Assembly (NCBI GenBank): GCA_903842455.1
Contig: CAIMLX010000213.1
Coordinates: 1-56,140 of the forward strand
Direction of reading: 5' to 3'
From: an uncultured Hyphomicrobiales bacterium
Lineage (GTDB): Bacteria; Pseudomonadota; Alphaproteobacteria; Rhizobiales; Devosiaceae
DNA: 56,140 bases
Part shown: piece after piece, positions 1-11,212 of the stretch
Layout of the letters: the number at the start of each line of letters is the position of its first letter
Position numbering within the stretch: position 1 is the first letter of the stretch
The notes under the pieces: model-generated
What the model was told of the DNA's origin: nothing
The model's input: only the letters and a program-made list of their open reading frames with translations
Databases searched by the model: none
Made by a program: the position numbers and the translations under genes

Positions 1-2
1 TC

Positions 3-83
3 GCCGCCCGCATCATGTTCGACGCCCGCCTTTGCCCTTGGGAGCCGGATGACAAGCTTTTGGAGCACGACCCGCATGACTGA
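3..83 (+). CDS. C-terminal end of an unknown upstream gene (partial)
   Basis: An open frame enters from the left edge and ends at a TGA at 81-83. It encodes about 26 residues rich in Asp, Leu and His, ending LLEHDPHD. It overlaps the ATG at 76 of the next gene by 8 bp, the usual arrangement of coupled genes here. No family can be recognised from so short a tail. It could be a chance open frame, since two other frames are also open for part of this stretch. Confidence 0.35.
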   Translation, partial: AARIMFDARLCPWEPDDKLLEHDPHD

Positions 84-318
84 CACCAACCATCCGGCGC
101 AAGCCATCGACCTAAACCACCAGTTTGAAGCGATGCGTCTGCTGGACCAAGAGCGGCAACGCCTCGGCTGGACCGTTCGCGATCTCGAAGCCAAGAGCGG
201 CGTGAGCGTGTCGAGCTTCTATGCGTGGCAAGTCAACTTGCGAAGCCCGAACCTCGCCAACCTCGTCGCGCTCGCGCAATCGCTTGGCTTCGACATTTTC
301 ATGCGCCGGGTGAGATAG
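76..318 (+). CDS. Small XRE/Cro-type helix-turn-helix protein
   Basis: This is an 80-residue protein that is almost entirely one helix-turn-helix domain of the XRE/Cro class. The DNA-binding core is around residues 27-55, with LGWTVRDLEAKSGVSVSSFY followed by a second helix and LVALAQSLGFDIFMRR. Proteins of this kind are usually small repressors or antitoxin-like regulators in phages and islands. The ATG at 76 is preferred over the in-frame ATG at 49 because it overlaps the stop of the preceding frame and gives a normal XRE length. It lies convergent to the recombinase at 432-1664, which fits an integrated element. Its target is unknown. Confidence 0.7.
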   Translation: MTDTNHPAQAIDLNHQFEAMRLLDQERQRLGWTVRDLEAKSGVSVSSFYAWQVNLRSPNLANLVALAQSLGFDIFMRRVR

Positions 319-387
319 CGAATTTCCATTGGCCGGGTTCCGATCCAACTCGGCCGATGACGGCGCTGCCCGTCAACCAGCGCCCAG

Positions 388-418
388 CGGGCGGCGAGCC
401 TCGATCCCTCGCCGCCCG
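388..418. terminator. Stem-loop between convergent genes (two-sided terminator)
   Basis: An 11-bp perfect stem (CGGGCGGCGAG pairing with CTCGCCGCCCG) has a 9-nt loop and, on the plus strand, is followed by TAGTCTTTT. It lies between the stop of the XRE gene (318) and the stop of the minus-strand recombinase (432), so it can end transcription from both sides. Confidence 0.6.
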
Positions 419-431
419 TAGTCTTTTGCGA

Positions 432-1664
432 CTAGGCCGCCTCCTGCCGCCGCTCAACGAGGCTGCGAGTTTCAGCGGCCACCTCTTGCTCTTCCGCCGG
501 CTTGGCCGGCTTGCCGGTGACGTGGACGGCCCACCTTTCCAGCAGTGCGCGGCGTTGATCGAGGAAGTCGGTGCGGCGATAACTGCGCACGACCTTACCG
601 TCTGTCACGTGTGCCAACACGGCCTCGGCTACCTCATGAGGCGCGTCCGTCGCTTCGGCAAGCCAGTCGCGAAGCGAAGACCGGAAGCCGTGCGGCCGAG
701 CGTCAAACTTGCGCCGCCGCATCACCATTGACATGGCCATATCGCTGATTTGCTTGCCCTTGTGGCCCACGAACAGCAGCCCGTCGCGGCTGGCCGTGCG
801 CGCCTCGCCGATTACGGCGAGCGCTTCTGGTGTGAGGGGCACGCGGAAATCGTCAGTCTTGTTGCGCCCGCCTTTCATCAGCGCCGCCGGAATGGTCCAA
901 ATGTCGCCGTCGATGTGGGACTCGTGCATGAACCTCAGCGGGGCAGAGCGGACGCCAGTGAGGATCAACAGCTTCAAGGCCAGCTCGCCCGTAGTATTCC
1001 CGAGACTCTTGTAGAAGGCGGGAACATTGGCCCAAGCGATGGCGTCGATGTGTTCGACGGTGTGGTTCTGAGCGCCGAGCAGCGCCTTTGCCTTCACGCA
1101 AGCTTGGAGGTCGACGTCGAGCCCGAGTGCCGCCGCGTGCGTCATGACGATGGCTAAGCGTTGAAGCGCCTTTTCGGCGGTCTTGGCCTTCGCGTGCCAA
1201 ATCGGCTTCATGACATCTCGGATGGCGGCTTGATCGATTTCCGCCACCGGTGTGTTTCCCAACTTCGGCAGCACGTGGATTTCCAGCGGGGAGAACCACC
1301 GGCCGTTCACCCCGTCGCCCTTTAGCGAGGCCTTGCGGGCCTCGAAGCAATCGCTCGCGACGTCTTTGAGCAGATGCAGGTTCCGCACTGCCTCGCGCTT
1401 CATCTTCTCGCGGTGGCGGATAGGATCCGCCCCGTCGCGCACAATCGCCCGTGCCCCTTCGGCTAACCTCCGAGCTTCTGCCAAGCCTACATCAGGATAG
1501 CGGCCCAGTCCCATTTCGCGCCGCCGGCCATGCACGGTGACCCGCAGCACCCACTGTGCGCCACCGTCCTCTCGCTTGACGAGTTGGAGCCCACCACCAT
1601 CTTGGTGCTTGCCCGCCTTGGCCGAGACCAGCCCTTTGGCGTTAAGCCGATACATAAGACGCAT
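432..1664 (-). CDS. Tyrosine recombinase / integrase (P4-like, DUF4102 type)
   Basis: This 410-residue site-specific recombinase has the layout of prophage and island integrases. The N-terminal DUF4102-like arm-binding domain shows KAGKHQDGGGLQL and then RREMGLGRYPDVGLAEAR. A core-binding SAM-like domain and a C-terminal catalytic domain follow. Candidate catalytic residues are the Arg of LTGVRSAPLR, the His and Arg of HGFRSSLRDW, the His of LAHVTDG and the Tyr of VRSYRRTDF. The start at 1664 has AAAGGCAGG upstream; the frame is open to 1778, and an ATG at 1655 is the alternative. It would catalyse integration or excision of an element extending left of the window. No attachment site was identified. 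The gene looks intact. Confidence 0.9.
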   Translation of the reverse strand: MRLMYRLNAKGLVSAKAGKHQDGGGLQLVKREDGGAQWVLRVTVHGRRREMGLGRYPDVGLAEARRLAEGARAIVRDGADPIRHREKMKREAVRNLHLLKDVASDCFEARKASLKGDGVNGRWFSPLEIHVLPKLGNTPVAEIDQAAIRDVMKPIWHAKAKTAEKALQRLAIVMTHAAALGLDVDLQACVKAKALLGAQNHTVEHIDAIAWANVPAFYKSLGNTTGELALKLLILTGVRSAPLRFMHESHIDGDIWTIPAALMKGGRNKTDDFRVPLTPEALAVIGEARTASRDGLLFVGHKGKQISDMAMSMVMRRRKFDARPHGFRSSLRDWLAEATDAPHEVAEAVLAHVTDGKVVRSYRRTDFLDQRRALLERWAVHVTGKPAKPAEEQEVAAETRSLVERRQEAA

Positions 1665-1884
1665 CCGACGAACCTGCCTTTTCAATCCACCAGCCAATCC
1701 ACCAATCGGCATGATATTGGATGGTAGGGAGCGATATCCTCTGACGCGACAGATGGTCGAATTTATCAGTGATTGCAAGGGGTTCTGAGAGAAAATATAT
1801 CAGACGATACGCCCTGATATCAGTTGATTGTTCGATTCTGTGCTTCTCGACCGCACCATTGGCTCTCAGGTTGAGCCACGATGA

Positions 1885-1906
1885 AAAGCCCGCGCAAGCG
1901 GGCTTT
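1885..1906 (-). terminator. Rho-independent terminator for the 1921-2226 gene
   Basis: A perfect 9-bp stem AAAGCCCGC / GCGGGCTTT with a GCAA tetraloop lies 14 bp past the stop of the minus-strand gene ending at 1921. Read on the minus strand it ends in GGGCTTTT. The stem would also work on the plus strand, where it is followed by GTCGTTT. Confidence 0.75.
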
Positions 1907-1920
1907 GTCGTTTCTGGCGG

Positions 1921-2226
1921 TCAGTGCGGCGGAGCCGTCTCCCCGGCGGCCTTTTCCTCTTCGGCGCGGGCCTGGGCGTACCCCAGCATCAACCCGGCGA
2001 GCGCACCGGCAATGGCGGCGACTACCAGCATGATCAGGCCCGGCATGATCGCCCCGACGATCGCCGGGGGGCTGCCCTCCGGCGGAGCGACCTCGGGCGG
2101 TGGCGCAAACATCGCGCCGAGCGGCATGAGCACCAGGGCAATCAGCCCGAACACTGCCAGAATCGACGCCAGCATCAGCAGCTTGCCGCCGACATCCTCC
2201 GATAGCCTCTCGCGGTGTATGGCCAT
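1921..2226 (-). CDS. Small membrane protein, function unknown
   Basis: This is a 101-residue protein with two predicted membrane segments, about residues 15-40 (LLMLASILAVFGLIALVLMP) and 58-82 (IVGAIMPGLIMLVVAAIAGA). A Pro-rich link (APPPEVAPPEGSPP) joins them, and the charged tail ends AEEEKAAGETAPPH. No catalytic motif is visible. Codon use and composition match the core genes. It lies downstream of the methyltransferase on the same strand with a 75-bp gap. A good terminator follows the stop. I do not recognise a named family. Confidence 0.7.
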   Translation of the reverse strand: MAIHRERLSEDVGGKLLMLASILAVFGLIALVLMPLGAMFAPPPEVAPPEGSPPAIVGAIMPGLIMLVVAAIAGALAGLMLGYAQARAEEEKAAGETAPPH

Positions 2227-2301
2227 TTCCGATCCTCCACCCCCAATCGCTACCGCCGCACCATGGGCAGCGTCAACCGCTGCCCCGATGCTCCCGACCG
2301 A

Positions 2302-2922
2302 TCAGGCCCGGCGGAAGACGCTGAACTGGAAGCGCTGCACGCTGCCCCACGGCGTGTGATGCTCGTGCCGCAGTTCGCGTTCGAGCTTGAAGTCGCTGCC
2401 CAGCACAGCTGCTACGCTGCTGCCGTCGTGGCGCACCACCGGCAGGCCGGAGCACTTCTCCGGGCCATCCGGCGCGAAGGTGGCGATGATTGCCGTGCCA
2501 CCGCTCCGCAGCGCCGCCGCCAGCACGCCCGCGTACGCCGCCTGATCGGCCGGATCGGTGAGGAAATGGAAGGCGGCACGATCGTGCCAGACATCGTAGC
2601 GCCGCTCCGGCTGCCACCTGGTCACGTCCGAGACGATCCAGTCCGCCCGGCCCCCGGCGGCTTCGACCCGGGCTCGCGCCTTGGCCAACGCCTCGGCGGA
2701 AATGTCGAGCACCGTCACGTCGGTATAGCCGCCGGCCAGCAGCGTATCGGGCAGCCGCGATGCGCCACCGCCGATATCCACGATGGCCGAACTGAGGCTG
2801 CTGTTGGCCCCGATCAACTCGATTGACAGGTGCGGCACTTCCTCGAACCAGCTGACATCGCTGTCGCCCTTGGTCCGATAGACCTCATCCCAGTGGGTCT
2901 CGCGCCCGGCTGCCGTCGTCAT
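2302..2922 (-). CDS. Class I SAM-dependent methyltransferase
   Basis: This 206-residue protein has a Rossmann-type methyltransferase fold. Motif I is IVDIGGGASRLPD (about residues 47-59), where the glycine-rich loop binds S-adenosylmethionine. An acidic end of beta-2 follows in VTVLDISAEAL, then WIVSDVTRW. WHDRAAFHFLTD resembles a post-I/IV motif seen in thiopurine-methyltransferase-like and Tellurite-resistance-like enzymes. The N-terminus (HWDEVYRTKGDSDVSWFEE) is typical of a small family of uncharacterised bacterial methyltransferases. The substrate is unknown. The gene begins 3 bp after the stop of the small peptide gene at 2926, so it is probably the last member of the metH transcription unit. 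Confidence 0.88.
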   Translation of the reverse strand: MTTAAGRETHWDEVYRTKGDSDVSWFEEVPHLSIELIGANSSLSSAIVDIGGGASRLPDTLLAGGYTDVTVLDISAEALAKARARVEAAGGRADWIVSDVTRWQPERRYDVWHDRAAFHFLTDPADQAAYAGVLAAALRSGGTAIIATFAPDGPEKCSGLPVVRHDGSSVAAVLGSDFKLERELRHEHHTPWGSVQRFQFSVFRRA

Positions 2923-2925
2923 TCG

Positions 2926-3024
2926 TTAGTTCCGCGACGGCTTTGGCGACGCAGCAGGCTTCGGCGTTGCAGCTGTTGGACGGGTTGCCGGCTTTGGCGG
3001 GAAGAACAGGTCCATGATGGCCAT
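2926..3024 (-). CDS. Pro/Ala-rich 32-residue peptide coupled to the CobW-like gene
   Basis: This very short frame runs [16 protein letters not shown] and then a PKPAASPKPSRN tail. Its ATG (3024-3022) overlaps the TGA of the preceding gene in a TGATG arrangement, and GAGGAGAT lies about 6 bases upstream, a strong ribosome-binding site. The methyltransferase gene starts only 3 bp after its stop. The placement and the ribosome-binding site argue for real translation. The sequence shows only a short hydrophobic start and a Pro/Lys/Ala tail, so no function can be given. Confidence 0.5.
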   Translation of the reverse strand: MAIMDLFFPPKPATRPTAATPKPAASPKPSRN

Positions 3025-3397
3025 CAGATGATCTCCTCGAGGTGGAAGTTGCGCGCCACCGCATGGTCGCGGAGGCCGAAGGCGGGCAGGCGGCCGGGCA
3101 CGATGGCATCGGCCACGGCCTTGGTGTCGCGCGCGTCGGTCGCATCCACCACCACGCGGATGAACGGCTCGACCATGCCGCGATTGAGCTTCTCTTTCAG
3201 CTCGAACAGCAGCACCCGCACGTTGCCACGCGAGTCGCAGGCAATGCACTCCGTGCCCGGTTCATGGGCGTGCAGCGGCGCATCGAGATGCACCACGGCC
3301 GTATCGCGCCCCCCAAAGCGACTCAGCGCCGCCTTGTCGGTCACCACGGTCACCGGGAAGGAACGGGCGCGGCGGGCGTAGGGAGAGGGGGAGGTGG

Positions 3398-3401
<4 letters not shown>
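3024..3401 (-). CDS. CobW-like degenerate protein (pseudo-GTPase fragment) coupled to metH
   Basis: This 125-residue protein starts at a GTG that overlaps the metH stop as GTGA. It resembles the N-terminal half of CobW/G3E metal-chaperone GTPases. SFPVTVVT matches the first strand, [20 protein letters not shown] matches the GCxCCxxRGDL segment, and [19 protein letters not shown] matches PPFxRVVIETTGLAD. The Walker A loop (GFLGxGKTT) that should follow VTVVT is absent, replaced by [10 protein letters not shown]. The CxCC metal motif is reduced to one Cys (CIACD gives Cys-x-x-Cys). The C-terminal CobW domain is missing. It is therefore unlikely to hydrolyse GTP by the usual mechanism. Coupling to B12-dependent metH suggests a helper role for that enzyme or its cofactor, which is inference. 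Confidence 0.7.
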
Positions 3402-7162
<3,761 letters not shown>

Positions 7163-7183
7163 GGCTCGACTTTCTCGGTCCCG

Positions 7184-7238
7184 TGACGCCAGAATGCGTC
7201 AACCGCCCTGGAGTTCTCGCCAAAGAACTATCAGGCGG
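7184..7238 (-). promoter_or_regulatory. Structured metH leader: two adjacent stem-loops
   Basis: Between the palindrome and the metH start the RNA can form two hairpins. One is a 6-bp stem TGACGC/GCGTCA with a 6-nt loop (7184-7201). The other (7203-7238) pairs CCGCCCTG with CAGGCGG, with one bulged base, and encloses a perfect inner stem AGTTCT/AGAACT over a 6-nt loop. No U-tract follows, so a simple terminator is unlikely. I could not match it to the S-adenosylhomocysteine or cobalamin riboswitch cores from memory. Confidence 0.45.
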
Positions 7239-7239
7239 G

Positions 7240-7259
7240 ATATAAAGATATCTTTATAT
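7240..7259. promoter_or_regulatory. Perfect 20-bp palindrome, probable operator for metH
   Basis: ATATAAAGATATCTTTATAT is perfectly self-complementary over 20 bp and strikingly AT-rich in GC-rich surroundings. It lies 78 bp upstream of metH (minus) and 63 bp upstream of the hydrolase gene at 7322 (plus), so it could serve either promoter. Symmetric AT-rich operators of this form are typical of dimeric ArsR-type regulators, and SahR-class regulators of that family control methionine-cycle genes in Proteobacteria. The assignment to a regulator is inference. Confidence 0.65.
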
Positions 7260-7321
7260 GATCGTCGCAAGCCGGGCAAGCAACCCCATGCTCACCCGTC
7301 TCGCCGAAGCGGAATAGCGTC

Positions 7322-8017
7322 ATGTCCACGCCCATCGTCCTCGTCCCCGGCCTCAACTGCACCGCCGAATGCTATGCGGGGCAGGTGCCCTCGCTCTGGC
7401 AATTCGGCTCGGTGCTGATTCCCGACCACAAGCGCGGCAGCACGATGACGGAGATAGCCGCCGCCATCCTCCGCGATGCGCCGCCCACGTTCGCGCTCGC
7501 CGGGTTCTCGCTGGGCGGCTACATCGTCTTTGAAATGCTGCGCCAGGCACCGGAGCGCGTCACGCGTCTCGCCCTGATCGACACCATGGCCCGGCTTGAT
7601 AGCCCGGATCGCCTGCTGAAGCGCCACGATGCCATCCGCCTCGCGCAGGCCGGCAAGCTGCGGCAACTGGTCACCGCGAACTATCCCGACAGCGTCCACC
7701 CCGACCACGCCGACCATCCGGCAATCCGCGACATCAGCATCCGCATGGCGCTCGCGAACGGCCCCGAGGTCTATGTCCGCCAGCAGCAGGCCATCATCGG
7801 CCGCCCGGACTCGACGCCGGTCCTGCCGACCATCCGCGTCCCCACCACCATCATCGTCGGCGAAGCCGACACCATCACGCCTTTCGCCGATGCCCACGCC
7901 ATGGCTGACGCCATCCCCGACTCCAGCCTCGTCACCATCGCCGGGGCAGGGCACATGAGCCCCACCGAACAACCCGCAGCGGTAGCGGCGGCGCTGGTCG
8001 GGTGGCTGTCCCGCTGA
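7322..8017 (+). CDS. Alpha/beta hydrolase
   Basis: This 231-residue cytosolic alpha/beta-fold hydrolase has the oxyanion region IVLVPGLNC near the N-terminus and the nucleophile elbow GFSLGG with the catalytic Ser around residue 62. An acidic residue occurs in VGEADTITP and the catalytic His in GAGHMSPTEQP near the C-terminus, so the triad is complete. No signal peptide is present. The substrate cannot be told from sequence; esterase, lactonase and C-C hydrolase members share this layout. It is divergent from metH and shares its upstream region, including the palindrome at 7240-7259. Co-regulation is possible but unproven. Confidence 0.88.
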   Translation: MSTPIVLVPGLNCTAECYAGQVPSLWQFGSVLIPDHKRGSTMTEIAAAILRDAPPTFALAGFSLGGYIVFEMLRQAPERVTRLALIDTMARLDSPDRLLKRHDAIRLAQAGKLRQLVTANYPDSVHPDHADHPAIRDISIRMALANGPEVYVRQQQAIIGRPDSTPVLPTIRVPTTIIVGEADTITPFADAHAMADAIPDSSLVTIAGAGHMSPTEQPAAVAAALVGWLSR

Positions 8018-8027
8018 CGCGTCTCGA

Positions 8028-8148
8028 CCCCCACCCGAGTTCCGCCAAGGAGCCGCGGCTGCCTGGCTTGTGCCACTGGTCTCCCTCCCCCATGTGGGGA
8101 GGGTAGCGTCGCCAGGAGCGCAGCGACGTGGCAAAGCTAGGGTGGGGG
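8028..8148. repeat. Intergenic mosaic repeat with inverted ends
   Basis: The ends are inverted copies CCCCCACCC (8028-8036) and GGGTGGGGG (8140-8148). Inside lie a palindrome CCTCCCC...GGGGAGG near 8084-8104 and a second GTCGC...GCGAC pair near 8108-8127. Elements with this CTCCCCC/GGGGGAG look are common between genes in Hyphomicrobiales, and related copies occur at 13818, 44698, 44772 and 55833. It may act as a terminator for the hydrolase gene. Confidence 0.6.
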
Positions 8149-8263
8149 CCGTCACATCGATCACATTTGATCCAAATTAACGCCCCCGAAACCACAAATC
8201 GCTTCCCTTGAGGCGGACGCGTCCCCGATCCGGCTACATCGCCGTTCAGTCTCCAGTTTTCAG

Positions 8264-9286
8264 GTGAGTAGCTTGCCAGTCATTCCCCGCGACCTCGTCT
8301 CGGCCGCCCGGCTCCTGGCCATCGTCCTCGCCACGGCGGCGCTCGCCGCTTGTGGTGCCAGTTCAAGCGTTCCGCATGTGAAGCGCGGCGCCTTCACCGA
8401 AGCGAAGTTCGGCGTCAAGGCATCGCCGCGGCTCTCGACCGCCAAGAACCCGCCCAAGGGCGGCGGGCGCTTCATGGTCGGCAAGCCCTACACCGTCGCC
8501 GGCAAGGTCTACGAGCCGATCGAGAACCCGATCGGCTATGTCGCCGCCGGCTCCGCCTCCTGGTACGGCAACGATTTCCACGGCCGCCAGACCGCCAACG
8601 GCGAGATCTTCTCGGCCACCGCCATCTCCTGCGCCAGCCCGGTGCTGCCGCTGCCGAGCTATGTCCGCGTCACCAACACCGACAACGGCCGCTCGATCAT
8701 CTGCCGCGTCAATGATCGCGGCCCCTACATGCATGGCCGGGTGATGGACCTGAGCTATCGCACCGCCGCCATCCTCGGCTATGCCGACCGTGGCATCGGC
8801 AATATCTCGGTCGAGTATGTCGGCCCGGCGCCGCTGCACGGCGACGATACCCGCACGCTGCTCGCCAGCGTCGACGCGCCCACCCGGCTCGACGAAAAGG
8901 CGACACGCCTGGCCCAGGCCGATTCGCCGAACCTTCTCAGCGGCATCACCAGCCTGTTCGGCTATGCGAACGCCGGTGCACCGGTCGATGGCGCCATCGC
9001 CGCGGCCACCGCCATGGCCAATGCCGATCCGGCACTCCACGCGGCCGCTGCCGACACTCAGGAGCCGATGCCAAAGGTTCAACTTGGCGTGTTCAAGGAT
9101 GCTGCCACGGCCCAGAGCGTCGTCGAATCCTTCGCGCTGCTGGGCATCGTCGATGAGCAACAGGTCCGGATTCCGGGGGCTGACGCCACCCTCCTGACCC
9201 TCATCCGCCTGAAGCCCGGCGTCACCGGAAACGACGTGCTGGCGCTGGCACGTGAACTTGGCCTCAACGACCTCAAGCTACTATAG
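8264..9286 (+). CDS. rlpA: RlpA-like lipoprotein (septal ring lytic transglycosylase family)
   Basis: This 340-residue envelope lipoprotein has a signal peptide ending in lipobox LAAC with acylated Cys30, then the double-psi beta-barrel domain (about residues 90-185), then a SPOR-like C-terminal segment (VQLGVFKDAATAQ). RlpA family enzymes cleave denuded peptidoglycan at the division site. The barrel shows ASWYGNDFHGRQTANGE and CRVNDRGPY with the conserved catalytic Asp. At the place where active RlpA has AAHxTLPLPS, this protein has CASPVLPLPS, so the conserved His is Ser. Activity may be altered or lost. The start is GTG at 8264; TTG at 8273 is an alternative. Confidence 0.88.
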   Translation: MSSLPVIPRDLVSAARLLAIVLATAALAACGASSSVPHVKRGAFTEAKFGVKASPRLSTAKNPPKGGGRFMVGKPYTVAGKVYEPIENPIGYVAAGSASWYGNDFHGRQTANGEIFSATAISCASPVLPLPSYVRVTNTDNGRSIICRVNDRGPYMHGRVMDLSYRTAAILGYADRGIGNISVEYVGPAPLHGDDTRTLLASVDAPTRLDEKATRLAQADSPNLLSGITSLFGYANAGAPVDGAIAAATAMANADPALHAAAADTQEPMPKVQLGVFKDAATAQSVVESFALLGIVDEQQVRIPGADATLLTLIRLKPGVTGNDVLALARELGLNDLKLL

Positions 9287-9324
9287 TCGCCATGCGGCCG
9301 CGGCGGGCCGCGGGTGAGATCACG

Positions 9325-10476
9325 ATGCACAAGCTTGGCCACTTCATCGCGGCAATGCTGCTGGCGCTGACGGCGTTTTCGACGGCGCAGGCACAGGAGT
9401 TCGACACCAAGGCGCCCTTCGCCATCCTGATGGATTACGAGTCGGGCACGGTGCTGTTCAACAAGGCGGGCGACGAGCGGCTCGAGCCCGCCAGCATGGC
9501 CAAGCTGATGACGCTCGCGGTCGTGTTCGACCTGCTGCAGACGAACAAGCTCCAGCCCACCGACGAATTCTTTATTTCCGAGCACGCCTGGCGCGATGGT
9601 GGCGCCCGGTCGGGCGGCTCCACCATGTTCGCCGAGCTCAATTCCAAGGTCCCGGTGATCGACCTTGTCCGCTCCGTCATCATCCAGTCCGGGAACGACG
9701 CCGCCATTGCGCTTGCCGAAGGCGTCGCAGGCACGGAGACAGCCTTCGCCCAGATGATGAACCGGTTGGGCCAGGAAATCGGGCTCACCGGCTCCAGCTT
9801 CGTCAACGCCACCGGCCTGCCGGATCCGGACCAGTATTCCACCGCCCGCGACCTCGCGACCATCGCGCGCTTCCTCATCGCCCAGTTCCCCGAGTACTAC
9901 CCGATCTTCGCCGAGAAGGAGTTCACCTGGAACAAGATCCGCCAGCTGAACCGCAACAGCCTGCTCGAAGTCGGAATCGGCGTCGACGGTCTCAAGACCG
10001 GCCACACCGAGGCCTCCGGCTACGGCGAGGTGGTCTCCACCGATGCCGGTGGCCGCCGGTTGATCGGCGTGCTGCACGGCATGAAGTCTATGAACGAACG
10101 CGCCGAGGAAGCCCGCAAGCTCATCACGTGGGGCACCCGCGGTTTCGAACTGGTGCCGGTCTATGCCGAGGGGCAGGAGGTCCGGAAGGTGCCGGTCTAT
10201 GGCGGTGCCGAGGCCGAGGTCGCGGTCGTCGGCAAGGGCACTATCAGTCTCTTCCTGCCTAAGGGCGCCCAGAACTGCCCGCAGGCCGATGTGGTCTACA
10301 ATGCCCCCATCCGCCCGCCGGTAGCCAAGGGCCAGCAACTGGCGATGCTGATCGTCAAGTGCAACGACAAGGTGGTCCAGCAGACCCCGCTCTATGCCGG
10401 CGCCGACGTGGCCGACGGCGACATCGTCCGCAAGGCCACCGATGCGCTGAAGGAACTGGCTCTCGGCTGGATGTAG
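9325..10476 (+). CDS. dacC: D-alanyl-D-alanine carboxypeptidase (PBP5/6 family, S11)
   Basis: This 383-residue secreted penicillin-binding protein trims the terminal D-Ala of peptidoglycan stem peptides. A signal peptide runs over residues 1-24 (FIAAMLLALTAFSTAQA). All three active-site motifs are present: SxxK as Ser57-Met-Ala-Lys60, SGN in IIQSGNDAA, and KTG in GLKTGHTEASG. A C-terminal beta domain follows (KVPVYGGAEAEVAVVGKG). ATG 9325 is chosen because the signal peptide begins there; the frame is open from 9292. It follows rlpA by 38 bp, and both act on the cell wall. The symbol dacC is by family resemblance. Confidence 0.93.
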   Translation: MHKLGHFIAAMLLALTAFSTAQAQEFDTKAPFAILMDYESGTVLFNKAGDERLEPASMAKLMTLAVVFDLLQTNKLQPTDEFFISEHAWRDGGARSGGSTMFAELNSKVPVIDLVRSVIIQSGNDAAIALAEGVAGTETAFAQMMNRLGQEIGLTGSSFVNATGLPDPDQYSTARDLATIARFLIAQFPEYYPIFAEKEFTWNKIRQLNRNSLLEVGIGVDGLKTGHTEASGYGEVVSTDAGGRRLIGVLHGMKSMNERAEEARKLITWGTRGFELVPVYAEGQEVRKVPVYGGAEAEVAVVGKGTISLFLPKGAQNCPQADVVYNAPIRPPVAKGQQLAMLIVKCNDKVVQQTPLYAGADVADGDIVRKATDALKELALGWM

Positions 10477-10518
10477 TCTGCCACTTTTCCTGATCCCGCT
10501 TTACAGGTAGAAGGCGGC

Positions 10519-11202
10519 ATGCTCGATATTCCAGCGGTCGCGCCTCGCTTCATCACCTTCGAAGGCGGAGAGGGCGTCGGAAAGTCCACGCAGGTCAAGC
10601 GCCTGCTCGTCCGGCTCAACCGCCTCGGCATCGAGGCGGTGCGCACGCGCGAGCCCGGCGGCACGCCGAAAGCCGAGCATGTCCGCGCCTTCATCCTGCA
10701 GGGTCGCTCCGAGGCCTGGGGCCCGGGCGCCGAGGCCGTGCTGTTCGCCGCAGCCCGGCTCGACCACGTCAACCAGCTGATCGCGCCGAGTCTCGAAACC
10801 GGCAAGTGGGTGATTTCCGACCGCTTCCACGATTCCACCCGCGCCTATCAGGGCCTCACCGGCGGCGTCGACGGCAAGCTGATCCGCGGCCTCGAAACCC
10901 TGGCGCTGAACGGCCACGCCCCCGACCTCACCTTCATGCTCGACATGGACCCGGTCGTCGCCTTCAACCGCGTCAACGCCCGCGAACTCGAGCCGGCGCT
11001 GGCCCAGAGCGGCGACCGCTTCGAGAAGGAAGACCTCGACTGGCATCGCCGCCTGCGCCAGGCCTTCCTCGATATCGCCGCCCAGAATCAGGATCGCTGC
11101 GTCGTGCTCCCGGCCAACCAGAGTGAAGACGCGCTCGAAAGCGAGGTCTGGGACACGCTGACCCGCCGCTACCCGGAACTCGCGGCCAAGGCATCCCTCT
11201 AG
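10519..11202 (+). CDS. tmk: Thymidylate kinase
   Basis: This 227-residue cytosolic enzyme phosphorylates dTMP to dTDP with ATP. The P-loop is FEGGEGVGKST (about residues 14-24). The DR(Y/H) motif region is DRFHDSTRAYQG, and TREPGGTPKAE is the dTMP-contact segment. Its length is normal. GTAGAAGGCGGC precedes the ATG. It heads the run tmk-holB-metG, with holB beginning 10 bp after its stop; tmk-holB pairing is conserved in many bacteria. Confidence 0.97.
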   Translation: MLDIPAVAPRFITFEGGEGVGKSTQVKRLLVRLNRLGIEAVRTREPGGTPKAEHVRAFILQGRSEAWGPGAEAVLFAAARLDHVNQLIAPSLETGKWVISDRFHDSTRAYQGLTGGVDGKLIRGLETLALNGHAPDLTFMLDMDPVVAFNRVNARELEPALAQSGDRFEKEDLDWHRRLRQAFLDIAAQNQDRCVVLPANQSEDALESEVWDTLTRRYPELAAKASL

Positions 11203-11212
11203 TGGTGCCCGC

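Noticed and set aside
1780-1880. Possible tRNA end used as an integration site (GTTCGATTC and ACCGCACCA-like strings near 1829-1859)
   Set aside because: The putative T-stem does not pair and no cloverleaf can be built.
7163-7240. Cobalamin or SAH riboswitch upstream of metH
   Set aside because: The leader is short and the conserved cores could not be recognised; it is reported only as an unassigned structure.
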